Shown here: positions 1-7,067 of the stretch, piece by piece
Position numbering within the stretch: the stretch's first letter is position 1
Layout of the letters: each line of letters opens with the position of its first letter
NCBI GenBank assembly: GCA_947630285.1
Contig: CANRHD010000018.1
Span: 1-40,022, forward strand
From: an uncultured Clostridia bacterium
GTDB lineage: Bacteria > Bacillota > Clostridia > Oscillospirales > Acutalibacteraceae
Reading direction: 5' to 3'
DNA: 40,022 nt
Notes under the pieces: model-generated
The model's input: only the letters and a program-made list of their open reading frames with translations
What the model was told of the DNA's origin: nothing
Databases searched by the model: none
Translations under genes and position numbers: made by a program

Positions 1-39
1 GAGAAACGGAAGGAACTCGAAGCCGCACCGGGATGCTGA
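1..39 (+). CDS. Possible 3' end of a truncated upstream gene
   Basis: Frame 1 is open from the window edge to a TGA at 37-39 and encodes 12 residues rich in Lys, Glu and Ala (EKRKELEAAPGC). The codons resemble those of real genes here, but the stretch is too short to name a family. The stop lies inside the first arm of the hairpin at 30-76. It may also be non-coding. Confidence 0.3.
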   Translation, partial: EKRKELEAAPGC

Positions 40-76
40 CTTCGGTCAGCCTACGGCCTCCCTCCGTCAGCATCCC
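30..76. repeat. Nested inverted repeat with UUCG-capped stem
   Basis: An 11-bp arm (GGGATGCTGAC, 30-40) is perfectly repeated in inverse at 66-76. Inside it a second 6-bp stem, GCTGAC-TTCG-GTCAGC (35-50), closes on a UUCG tetraloop. The two structures share bases 35-40 and are mutually exclusive. No U-tract follows at 77 onward, so it is not a standard intrinsic terminator. It may be a repeat or a 3' processing structure of the gene ending at 39. Confidence 0.5.
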
Positions 77-165
77 CCACTCCACACAACAAACTCTTTC
101 AATTTTCCGGTCTCACATCATTGACAAATCTACAATAAAGGTTTCCAAAATGTTAACAATTTTAT

Positions 166-193
166 TTGCTTTTTTTGATATATTATTTATAAT
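166..193 (+). promoter_or_regulatory. Probable sigma-A promoter of uppP
   Basis: A perfect -10 TATAAT lies at 188-193, with a -35-like TTGCTT at 166-171 and a 16-bp spacer in AT-rich DNA. It is 33 bp upstream of the uppP start. The -35 is weak, so the call rests mainly on the -10 and position. Confidence 0.6.
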
Positions 194-226
194 AGATATA
201 TTAATATAAGCGTTCAAGGAGATTTT

Positions 227-1072
227 ATGGCGGTAATTATTGAATTTTTCAAGGTTATTATACTCGGAATAGTCGAGGGCATTACGGAATGGCTCCCGAT
301 AAGCAGCACCGGTCACATGATACTTGTAGACGAATTTCTGCGTCTGAGCGTAAATGAGGATTTTAAAAATCTGTTTTTGGTTGTTATACAGCTTGGCGCA
401 ATTTTGGCGGTAGTGGTGCTTTTCTGGAATAAGCTTTGGCCTTTCGGATATGACGAACACAAAATTGTTATCAAAAAGAATATTTTTGACATGTGGTTCC
501 ATGTAATCGTTTCGTGTATTCCTGCGATAATAATAGGTCTGCCGTTTGACGACTTCTTTGAAAAATATCTTTACAATTATGTAGTGGTTGCGCTTGCGCT
601 CATAGTTTTCGGCGTCGCCTTTATTATAATTGAAAACAAAAATAAGGATATGCGCCCGAAAATAAATTCAATCTCTCAGATAAGCTATAAAACGGCGTTT
701 ATCATAGGTCTTTTTCAGCTTATAGCCGCTGTTTTCCCCGGCACCTCCCGTTCGGGAGCAACTATTTTGGGTGCGCTTTTGATAGGCGTTTCAAGGACCG
801 TTGCCGCAGAATACACATTTTTCCTTGCCGTTCCCGTTATGGCAGGCGCAAGCCTTTTAAAGGTGGTAAAGTACGGATTTAATTACAGCCTTATTGAGGT
901 GTGCTATCTATTGGTCGGTATGGCGGTGGCGTTCTTGGTTTCGGTTTTCGTAATTAAATTCCTTATGTCATATATCAAAAAGCACGATTTCAAGGTCTTC
1001 GGCTGGTACAGGATCGCCTTGGGTCTGCTTGTCTTGGTATATTTTGCGGCCAAAACAATTATTTCAAAATAA
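227..1072 (+). CDS. uppP: Undecaprenyl-diphosphatase UppP (BacA family)
   Basis: Integral membrane phosphatase that converts undecaprenyl diphosphate to undecaprenyl phosphate, recycling the lipid carrier for peptidoglycan and other envelope polymers; overproduction gives bacitracin tolerance. The 281-aa length is typical. Both family signatures are present: EGITEWLPISSTGH at residues 17-30 (catalytic Glu17/Glu21, Ser and His30) and PGTSRSGATI at 171-180 with the key Arg175. Hydrophobic segments run throughout, as expected for about eight membrane helices. The ATG is preceded by AAGGAG (216-221). It is monocistronic: its terminator hairpin follows at 1097-1118 but has been split from its U-tract by repeat element A. 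Confidence 0.96.
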   Translation: MAVIIEFFKVIILGIVEGITEWLPISSTGHMILVDEFLRLSVNEDFKNLFLVVIQLGAILAVVVLFWNKLWPFGYDEHKIVIKKNIFDMWFHVIVSCIPAIIIGLPFDDFFEKYLYNYVVVALALIVFGVAFIIIENKNKDMRPKINSISQISYKTAFIIGLFQLIAAVFPGTSRSGATILGALLIGVSRTVAAEYTFFLAVPVMAGASLLKVVKYGFNYSLIEVCYLLVGMAVAFLVSVFVIKFLMSYIKKHDFKVFGWYRIALGLLVLVYFAAKTIISK

Positions 1073-1096
1073 GCTTTTAAATAACTTAAATAATTA

Positions 1097-1122
1097 AAAC
1101 CGTATTCTTTGCAATACGATTT
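1097..1122 (+). repeat. Left 26-bp terminator duplication flanking element A
   Basis: The hairpin CGTATT-CTTTGC-AATACG (1101-1118) and its flanks match 1384-1409 at 25 of 26 positions; the one difference is A1119 versus G1406. It abuts the CAG end of element A at 1123. Only three T follow the stem, so this gene-proximal terminator of uppP is weakened. Confidence 0.9.
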
Positions 1123-1383
1123 CAGCGTGTAGAAAAAGTATGTTTCACTTGGCAATATGCACAAAAGGAATAAGATTATGGTGAACCCCCGGCGAGGGTT
1201 CCCCACCGAAAAACAGTCCACCGGACTGTTTTTCGCCCCTCCTGCGCTTTTTGAAGCGTAAGTTTTTCACAGTCTGCGGACTGCGCCGGGGGCTTTGCCC
1301 CTCGACCCCACCGCCTTTTTGAAAAAAGACGGACAAAAACTTTTGAACATTTTGCTATCGTAAAACAGTTTATCGACAGTCTG
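1123..1383 (+). mobile_element. Interspersed palindromic element, copy A (MITE-like, full length)
   Basis: A 261-bp element from CAG (1123-1125) to CTG (1381-1383). Its left end reads CAGCGTGTAGAAAAAGTATG. The inverted right end matches at 15 of the first 22 positions, so it has imperfect terminal inverted repeats. Inside are consecutive stem-loops: a GAACCC/GGGTTC hairpin (about 1183-1204), a perfect 13-bp stem with ACC loop (1207-1235), CAGTC/GACTG (1270-1284), GGGGC-TTT-GCCCC, and a CCGCCTTTTT/AAAAAAGACGG stem (about 1311-1332). No conserved protein is encoded. It is flanked by the duplicated uppP terminator. I infer a non-autonomous transposable element; no transposase lies in the window. 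Confidence 0.85.
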
Positions 1384-1417
1384 AAACCGTATTCTTTGCA
1401 ATACGGTTTTTGTTTTT
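1384..1417 (+). terminator. Rebuilt uppP terminator (right 26-bp duplication of element A)
   Basis: AAACCGTATT (1384-1393), loop CTTTGC and AATACGGTTT (1400-1409) form a 10-bp stem, followed by TTGTTTTTG. This is the complete terminator; bases 1384-1409 duplicate 1097-1122. Transcripts of uppP reading through element A would stop here, 50 bp before spoVAD. Confidence 0.85.
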
Positions 1418-1467
1418 GTATAAATTAATAATCAAAGTTAAAAATATAAAAAAGGAAGGTTGATATA

Positions 1468-2496
1468 ATGGCTAACAGAGTTGGTAAATATACTGTTGTT
1501 TTTAAATCTGCGCCGTCAATAATCGGAAGTGCGGGCGTAGTCGGCAAAACCGAGGGCGAAGGTCCTTTGAGCAAAGAGTTTGACTTTGTTTTCCCCGATG
1601 ACACCATGGGCGAAGCGTCCTTTGAAAAGGCCGAGAGCGCCATTGAGCGTGAGGCGATAATCAGGGCGTTCAACAAGGCAGAAATCTCAATGAGCGAGAC
1701 CGATTACATCTTTGCCGGAGACTTGCTCAACCAGTGCATCGCCTCCACTTTCGGCCTGCGTGAGTTGGGTATTCCGTTTTTGGGGGTTTTCGGCGCATGT
1801 TCGACTATGTCGCTGTCGCTGGGTCTTGCGTCCGTTTTCGTTGACTCGGGCGCAAGCAATATATCGGTTGCGGCAACATCATCGCATTTCTGCTCCGCCG
1901 AAAGGCAGTTCAGGCTTCCGCTGGAGTACGGCGGCCAGCGTCCTCCCACGGCACAGCGCACCGTTACGGGCGCAGGAGCAAGCATAGTTTCAAAGCACAG
2001 ATCCGACTGTCCGTCCGTAAGCGCCGTAACATTCGGAAAAATCACGGATTTGGGAATAAAGGACGCAAACAATATGGGTGCGGCCATGGCGCCTGCGGCC
2101 TCAGATACCATTTCAAACTTTTTTGACGATACCGGGCTTGATATTTCCGATATAGATTACATTGTAACAGGCGACCTCGGCTTTGTCGGAAGCGAACTGC
2201 TTATCGAACTGCTCAAAAAAGATCACAATCTTGACATCAGCGACAAGCACCTCGACTGCGGCAAGATGATTTTCTACAGAAAAGACCAAGATGTTCACGC
2301 AGGCGGTTCGGGTTGCGGCTGTTGCGCAAGCGTTTTCAATTCCTATTTCATCAACAGGCTTAAAACGGGCGAATACAAAAATATTCTTGTCACCGCCACG
2401 GGGGCGCTAATGTCGCCCACCTCCTCACAGCAGGGCGAAAGTATTCCGTCGATAGCCCATTGCGTGCTTGTCACAAAGCCCGACAATATAGGTTGA
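1468..2496 (+). CDS. spoVAD: Stage V sporulation protein AD (SpoVAD)
   Basis: Part of the SpoVA channel that moves Ca-dipicolinic acid into the forespore; SpoVAD is the soluble thiolase-fold subunit known to bind dipicolinate. The N-terminus (GKYTVVFKSAPSII, then VVGKTEGEGPLSKEFD) follows the family pattern, as does the KAS/thiolase-like core with the ACSTMSLSLG segment near residue 111. At 342 aa the length is normal. RBS AGGAAGG (about 1453-1459) lies 8 nt before the ATG. Unusually, neither spoVAC nor spoVAE is adjacent; the only partner is a 55-aa membrane peptide starting 9 bp downstream. Expression is probably forespore-specific, but I saw no convincing sigma-G promoter. Confidence 0.93.
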   Translation: MANRVGKYTVVFKSAPSIIGSAGVVGKTEGEGPLSKEFDFVFPDDTMGEASFEKAESAIEREAIIRAFNKAEISMSETDYIFAGDLLNQCIASTFGLRELGIPFLGVFGACSTMSLSLGLASVFVDSGASNISVAATSSHFCSAERQFRLPLEYGGQRPPTAQRTVTGAGASIVSKHRSDCPSVSAVTFGKITDLGIKDANNMGAAMAPAASDTISNFFDDTGLDISDIDYIVTGDLGFVGSELLIELLKKDHNLDISDKHLDCGKMIFYRKDQDVHAGGSGCGCCASVFNSYFINRLKTGEYKNILVTATGALMSPTSSQQGESIPSIAHCVLVTKPDNIG

Positions 2497-2505
2497 GGTG
2501 GCGTT

Positions 2506-2673
2506 ATGTTGAATTTTTTTAAAGATTTAAAAGTAATTTCGTCCATGTCGAAAATGATTAACGGCCTCACCGTTTTAAAGACGGTACTGACGGTTGGGAT
2601 AATAGTCTTTACCGTTTTTGAAACAGTAACTAAATTTTTCAGCATTAATAAGGACGAACTGTCCGAAATATGA
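2506..2673 (+). CDS. Small single-pass membrane protein downstream of spoVAD
   Basis: A 55-aa ORF starting ATG at 2506, 9 bp after the spoVAD stop, with a GAGGTGG-like RBS (2494-2500) overlapping that stop; the two are probably translationally coupled. Residues about 24-43 (from VLKTVLTVGI) form one hydrophobic helix between a Lys-containing N-terminus and a charged tail ending KDELSEI. I do not recognise the family; it is too short for SpoVAE. Position suggests a sporulation membrane peptide that might anchor or accompany SpoVAD (inference). Confidence 0.65.
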   Translation: MLNFFKDLKVISSMSKMINGLTVLKTVLTVGIIVFTVFETVTKFFSINKDELSEI

Positions 2674-2675
2674 AA

Positions 2676-2713
2676 AAGGCGCAGAGCTTTCTGCGCCTTA
2701 AGCTCTGCGCCTT
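2676..2713 (+). terminator. Compound hairpin after the spoVAD unit
   Basis: Three overlapping arms give two alternative folds: GGCGCAGA-GCTT-TCTGCGCC (2678-2697) and a perfect 14-bp inverted repeat, AAGGCGCAGAGCTT (2676-2689) with its complement at 2700-2713. The hairpin core GCAGAGCTTTCTGC recurs, on the opposite strand, in the terminator at 2940-2965 on the other side of element B. The U-tract is poor. Confidence 0.6.
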
Positions 2714-2716
2714 ATA

Positions 2717-2936
2717 ATTAAAAGTTTTTGTCCGTCTTTTTTCAAAAAGACGGTGGGGTCGAGGGGCAAAGCCCCCGTCGCAGTCCGCAGACTGCGAAAC
2801 ACCTGTACTTAAAAAGCGCAGGAGGGGGAGCAAAACAGCCCGGTGGGCTGTTTTGCGGTGGGGAACCCTCGCCGGGGGTTCCCAAAAACATATTCTTTTG
2901 TAAATATGCCGTGAACTACGCCCTTTTTAATGCCGA
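2717..2936 (-). mobile_element. Interspersed palindromic element, copy B (diverged)
   Basis: Same family as copy A in opposite orientation, recognised from AAAGTTTTTGTCCGTC near 2720 through the conserved GC-rich core to about 2936. The outer ends have decayed: the CAG/CTG termini are not recognisable and the end nearer 2717 lacks about 40 bp. The 12-bp core hairpin (2830-2856) is intact but has GCCC/GGGC where other copies have GTTC/GAAC or GTCC/GGAC, a compensated change. It fills the gap between two convergent genes. Confidence 0.75.
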
Positions 2937-2966
2937 AAAATCGACGCAGAAAGCTCTGCGCCGATT
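2934..2966 (-). terminator. Terminator of the leftward membrane-protein unit
   Basis: On the minus strand an 11-bp stem, ATCGGCGCAGA with TCTGCGTCGAT (one mismatch) around a GCTT loop, is followed by TTTTCGG. It lies just downstream of the stop at 2984 and would end the murA-distal transcript carrying gltX, glnS and the membrane protein. Confidence 0.75.
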
Positions 2967-2983
2967 TATCTTTAATTAATATT

Positions 2984-3655
2984 TTACTGTTTGGAAGCCT
3001 TGGGTTTTTCGCCTGCCGTAATCAAAAGCTGAGCGCCCTCCCACAAAGCGATTGCGGTATAAATCAGAAGCATCATAACCCATGCGGAGCTCAAGTGCAG
3101 AACAGAAATACTCGCAACATACGGCAGTATAAGCTGTGCAAGCTCGGACTCAAAGAATGACGCCAGCGAAATTGTACCGTCTGTAAGCGGAATTGAAACC
3201 TGCCTGAAAGCGATAAACATACCTATGGTGCATACGAGGCCGAAGCAGGCGAAGCACAGCGGAATTTTCTTTGAATTTGAAAATATAGAAACGAATAAAA
3301 TTATAACCGCCGTGATTATTATAAGCGCAAAGAACACGGCCGTGAGTATCAGGGGAACATGTATGGCCTGGGCGTTGTTCCAAATTCCCGTCCATGCGTC
3401 CTTGTTTTCCTTAGCGCCCTTTGTAAGTATTTCGGAAAAGAAATAGTGCAGGCTTATATAGCCGTAAGTAGAGCCGTCGTCCTCGGTGTTTCCCTGAAGC
3501 TGAGACAAAAGCTTAAAAACCGACGACTCGACTACATAATAAATCAGGTTCATAAAGTATGCCACAACGGGAACCGCCGCCGCAAGCAATGCGGTTATTA
3601 TTCTGCAAACTATATCCGTCCTGTCGGCCCTTAGCTTTTTGCTTTTTTTACTCAT
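2984..3655 (-). CDS. Hypothetical four-helix membrane protein
   Basis: A 223-aa protein of unknown function. The start is placed at ATG 3655 (MSKKSKK), preceded by AAGGAGATGCGAAT, rather than the longer open frame. A Lys/Arg-rich cytoplasmic N-terminus is followed by four hydrophobic segments: residues about 18-45, 90-115, 120-140 and 185-205. A loop of about 40 residues (SVFKLLSQLQGNTEDDG onward) lies between helices 1 and 2. It starts 14 bp after glnS ends, on the same strand, so it is probably cotranscribed with the tRNA synthetases. No motif suggests an enzyme. Confidence 0.7.
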   Translation of the reverse strand: MSKKSKKLRADRTDIVCRIITALLAAAVPVVAYFMNLIYYVVESSVFKLLSQLQGNTEDDGSTYGYISLHYFFSEILTKGAKENKDAWTGIWNNAQAIHVPLILTAVFFALIIITAVIILFVSIFSNSKKIPLCFACFGLVCTIGMFIAFRQVSIPLTDGTISLASFFESELAQLILPYVASISVLHLSSAWVMMLLIYTAIALWEGAQLLITAGEKPKASKQ

Positions 3656-3668
3656 ATTCGCATCTCCT

Positions 3669-5324
3669 TTATTTCCACGAAGAATTAAGCGCAACCGTCA
3701 AATTGAAAACCTTTTTATTCTCGTCCGAGTCCTTATCAACACAGAAATAACCCTGACGCATAAACTGAAACACATCGCCCGGTTCGGCGTTTATGATGCT
3801 GTTTTCAACAAGGCAGTTTTCAATAACCTTTAATGAATCGGGGTTAAGATTTTGTCTGAAATCGCCCTCGGAGTCGTCGGACGGGTTCGGCGTGTTGAAA
3901 AGCCTGTCGTACATTCTGACCTCCGCCTTAAAGCAGTCCTCGCCGCTTACCCAATGTATAGTTCCCCTGACCTTTCTGCCGTCGGGCGATTCGCCGCCCT
4001 TTGACAACGGGTCGTAGGTGCAGTAGATTTTGGTCGGGTTGCCGTCAGCATCTGTATCAAACCCGGTACAGGTTACAAAATATGCGCCCTTAAGCCTGAC
4101 CTCATTGCCCGGATAAAGCCTGAAATACTTTTTGACGGGCTCTGCCATAAAATCATTTTTTTCTATATACAGACGCTTGGAAAACTTAACGGTTTTACTG
4201 CCCATTTCGGGGTGGTCGGGGTGATTGGCTATCTCTATTTCCTCAACCTTGCCGTCGGGATAATTGGTAATTTCAAGCTCAATAGGCTCCAGCACCGCCA
4301 TTGCCCTTGGCGCAGTTTCGTTTAACACATCTCGTACACAGGACTCAAGCAAATTCATATCAACAACGGAGTACGCCTTGGAAACTCCGATTTTGTCGCA
4401 AAAATCACGCACGGCCTTTGCAGGATAGCCCCTTCTTCTCATTCCGCTGAGGGTTACCATTCTCGGGTCGTCCCAGCCGTCAACTATGCCGTCGTTTACA
4501 AGCGAAAGGCATTTTCTTTTGCTTGTGAGGCTGTAGTTAAGGTTGAGCCTTGCAAACTCAATCTGTCTGGGCGGTTCTTTGATTTCGCACGCCTGAAGCA
4601 CCCAGTCATAAAGCGGTCGGTGGTTCTCAAACTCAAGCGAGCAAAGCGAATGTGTTACGCCCTCCTTTGCGTCGGAAAGCGGATGGGCAAAGTCATACAT
4701 CGGATAGACGCACCATTTGTCGCCCGTCTGATGATGGGAAATGTGCGCTATTCTGTATATAACGGGGTCACGCATATTAATGTTGGGCGAGTTCATATCA
4801 ATTTTTGCCCTTAATACCTTTTCCCCGTTTTCAAATTCACCGTCCGTCATTCTCTTAAAAAGCTCAAGGTTTTCCCCGACGCTTCTGTCACGGTAAGGGC
4901 TGTTTTTGCCCGGCTGTGTAAGCGTTCCCCTGTATTCCCTGATTTCATCTGCGGTAAGATCGTCAACATAGGCAAGGCCCTTATTAATGAGCTTAACGGC
5001 GCACTCGTAAATAAAATCAAAGTAGCTTGAAGCAAACAGGCACTTGTCCCATTTAAAGCCGAGCCATTCAATGTCCTGCTTTATTGCGTCAACATATTCC
5101 ACATCTTCCTTGGACGGGTTCGTGTCGTCAAGCCTTAAATTACATACTCCCCCATACTTTTCCGCCGTTCCGAAGTCAATGCAGACCGCCTTTGCGTGGC
5201 CTATATGCAAATAGCCGTTGGGTTCGGGCGGAAAACGGGTCTGCACCCTGTTATACACGCCCTCCTCTAAATCCTTGTCAATAAAATCGTGTATAAAATT
5301 GGAAACCTTAATTTCTTCTTCCAT
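3669..5324 (-). CDS. glnS: Glutaminyl-tRNA synthetase
   Basis: Class I synthetase charging tRNA-Gln directly with glutamine; cytoplasmic. It is 551 aa from ATG 5324, which has AAGGAGAAGAATTGAT upstream; a longer open frame extends into gltX but lacks an RBS. PPEPNGYLHIGHAK carries the HIGH motif at residues 40-43 and TSKRK at 267-271 is the KMSKS-like loop, followed by the GlnRS-typical GWDDPRM and GMRRRGYP. This pattern distinguishes it from GluRS. The start is 1 bp beyond the gltX stop, so the two are probably coupled. GlnRS is uncommon in Firmicutes, most of which make Gln-tRNA by GatCAB transamidation. Confidence 0.95.
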   Translation of the reverse strand: MEEEIKVSNFIHDFIDKDLEEGVYNRVQTRFPPEPNGYLHIGHAKAVCIDFGTAEKYGGVCNLRLDDTNPSKEDVEYVDAIKQDIEWLGFKWDKCLFASSYFDFIYECAVKLINKGLAYVDDLTADEIREYRGTLTQPGKNSPYRDRSVGENLELFKRMTDGEFENGEKVLRAKIDMNSPNINMRDPVIYRIAHISHHQTGDKWCVYPMYDFAHPLSDAKEGVTHSLCSLEFENHRPLYDWVLQACEIKEPPRQIEFARLNLNYSLTSKRKCLSLVNDGIVDGWDDPRMVTLSGMRRRGYPAKAVRDFCDKIGVSKAYSVVDMNLLESCVRDVLNETAPRAMAVLEPIELEITNYPDGKVEEIEIANHPDHPEMGSKTVKFSKRLYIEKNDFMAEPVKKYFRLYPGNEVRLKGAYFVTCTGFDTDADGNPTKIYCTYDPLSKGGESPDGRKVRGTIHWVSGEDCFKAEVRMYDRLFNTPNPSDDSEGDFRQNLNPDSLKVIENCLVENSIINAEPGDVFQFMRQGYFCVDKDSDENKKVFNLTVALNSSWK

Positions 5325-5325
5325 A

Positions 5326-6999
5326 TCAATTCTTCTCCTTAAAAAGCAGTTCGGCCCTTGCAAGTCTTGCGTCCGTCTCATCTGCGCCCAATATGCCGAT
5401 AATTGCGTGCAAATCGGGAGTGTTTGTTCTTCCTGTGAGGGCAATTCTTATAACGGTTGAAACATCGCCCACATGGCCCTTGAAAGCGTCCGGCGTTTTC
5501 TTGTACTCCTTGACATTTGCCGTAAATCCGAGCGGAGCGCAGATTGACCTTATCTTGTCAAACCAAACCTGCTTATCGTCCCTCACATCGAAAACGCCCC
5601 TGTAAGCCCTGATTATTTCGCAGGCGTCATCGGCGGTTATATTTTGCGGCAGGGTGTAGTTTTCGCTGTAAATTTCATTGTAAAAATAGCTTACGCAATC
5701 CTTCACCTGCGACCATTTGGCAATGTCCTTCCTCGGCTTGGGATTTTCCCTGTCGATATTCAAAATTCTGACGGCCTTTTCTTTATCAAGCGAAAACAGC
5801 CTGTAAAGCTCCCCGTCATAATTTTTTGCCCACTCGTAAACCCTGTCAAAAACAGTTTGCGCACTCATAACGGAAACGGCGTTTTTGCTTATGTCGGCAA
5901 GCTTTACCAAATCAAACAGACAGCCGCTTGCGCTCATCTTTTTCAGGTTAAACGGGAATGAAAAAATATCGGCCGAGGCGTTGGCTCTGCGCCAATCCTC
6001 AAAGTTTGAATTAAGCAGTCCCATAAGGTATTCTATCAGAGCCTCCTTGGGATAGCCCTCCCTGACAAAATAGCTGACCGCCGCTTCGGGGTCTTTTCGT
6101 TTCGAGAACTTTCGCTTTGCCCCTGTTTCCCCGTCAATTTTCATAATCTGCGGAGTGTGGGCGTACTTGGGCGTTTTAAAGCCGCAGGCCTTAAACATTT
6201 GTATGTGCTTTGCGATGGAGGAAAGCCATTCCTCGCCCCTTATCACATGCGTTGTTCTCATAAAATGATCGTCGCACACATGTGCAAAATGATAGGTCGG
6301 TATTTTATTGCTCTTTAGCAGAACCTCGTCGATTACATTTTCGGGTACTTCCATTTTGCCCTTGATAATATCGTCGAAAACTATTCTCTTTTCCCCGTCG
6401 CCGTCGGAGCGGAAACGCAGTACATACGGCTCTGCATTTTTGATTTTTTCCTCTATCTGAGCGTATGTAAGGTTTCTGCACTTAGCCCATTTTCCGTAAT
6501 ATCCGCCGAACGGCGCACCCTCTTTTTCCTGCTGTGTGCGTATGCCGTCAAGCTCCTCGGCGGAACAGAAGCAGGGGTACGCTTTGCCCTCTGCCACAAG
6601 CTTTTTTGCGACCGCCCAATAAATCTCAAGCCTTTCCGACTGAATATACGGCCCGTAAGCTCCCTTTTGGGTTTTTATGCCCGTAACGCCCTCGTCAAAG
6701 CTGAGGCCGAAATCCCTGAAGCCGTCTATAATGGCCTCCAGACCGTCGCCTACCTCACGCTTTTTGTCGGTATCTTCAATTCTCAGCACCGAAACGCCGC
6801 CGCTCGCCTTTGCCGTAAGTATATCGGTGAGCGCACCGAAAAGCCCGCCTATATGCAAATAGCCCGTGGGGCTTGGGGCAAACCTCGTTACCCGTGCGCC
6901 CTCGGGAAGCTCCCTCGGTGGGTATTTTTCCTCAAAATATTCAACGGTTTTATCAGTATCTCCAAACAGCAGTTCTGCCAATTTCTCGTTATCCGTCAA
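5326..6999 (-). CDS. gltX: Glutamyl-tRNA synthetase
   Basis: Class I synthetase charging tRNA-Glu. RFAPSPTGYLHIGG carries the HIGH-like motif at residues 49-52 and KFSKRK at about 297-302 the KMSKS-like loop. I place the start at TTG 6999 (MTDNEKLAELLFG, 557 aa). The GTG at 7008 overlaps the only Shine-Dalgarno, GAGG (7011-7008), so it cannot be the start, whereas 6999 is 8 nt from it and fits the family's N-terminus. The gene is followed after 1 bp by glnS. A terminator-like hairpin separates it from murA, so it may have its own weak promoter or rely on readthrough. Confidence 0.92.
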   Translation of the reverse strand: MTDNEKLAELLFGDTDKTVEYFEEKYPPRELPEGARVTRFAPSPTGYLHIGGLFGALTDILTAKASGGVSVLRIEDTDKKREVGDGLEAIIDGFRDFGLSFDEGVTGIKTQKGAYGPYIQSERLEIYWAVAKKLVAEGKAYPCFCSAEELDGIRTQQEKEGAPFGGYYGKWAKCRNLTYAQIEEKIKNAEPYVLRFRSDGDGEKRIVFDDIIKGKMEVPENVIDEVLLKSNKIPTYHFAHVCDDHFMRTTHVIRGEEWLSSIAKHIQMFKACGFKTPKYAHTPQIMKIDGETGAKRKFSKRKDPEAAVSYFVREGYPKEALIEYLMGLLNSNFEDWRRANASADIFSFPFNLKKMSASGCLFDLVKLADISKNAVSVMSAQTVFDRVYEWAKNYDGELYRLFSLDKEKAVRILNIDRENPKPRKDIAKWSQVKDCVSYFYNEIYSENYTLPQNITADDACEIIRAYRGVFDVRDDKQVWFDKIRSICAPLGFTANVKEYKKTPDAFKGHVGDVSTVIRIALTGRTNTPDLHAIIGILGADETDARLARAELLFKEKN

Positions 7000-7034
7000 C
7001 GCCAACACCTCAAGTAAAAGTAAAAATATTTAAA

Positions 7035-7062
7035 ATGGAGTCTTCAAACAAGAAGGCTCCAT
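7035..7062 (-). terminator. Terminator between murA and gltX
   Basis: On the minus strand, ATGGAG-C-CTT pairs with AAG-A-CTCCAT around a loop of about 8 nt, followed by TTTAAATATTTTTA. It lies just after the murA stop and could end or attenuate transcription into gltX-glnS. Confidence 0.7.
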
Positions 7063-7067
7063 ACTGA

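Noticed and set aside
121-126. TTGACA as a uppP -35
   Set aside because: No -10 lies at 16-18 bp; the TATAAT at 188 is too distant.
1145-1336. Recurrent ORF (MSVFFQK...GGVEGQSPRRSPQT) in several repeat copies
   Set aside because: It follows the GC-rich core of the element. The frame is not conserved between copies, indels break it, there is no RBS, and substitutions preserve hairpins rather than codons.
5326-5444. N-terminal extension of glnS into gltX
   Set aside because: No RBS; ATG 5324 has a strong AAGGAG and matches the family start.
7000-7008. GTG 7008 as gltX start
   Set aside because: It overlaps its only Shine-Dalgarno; TTG 6999 is properly spaced.
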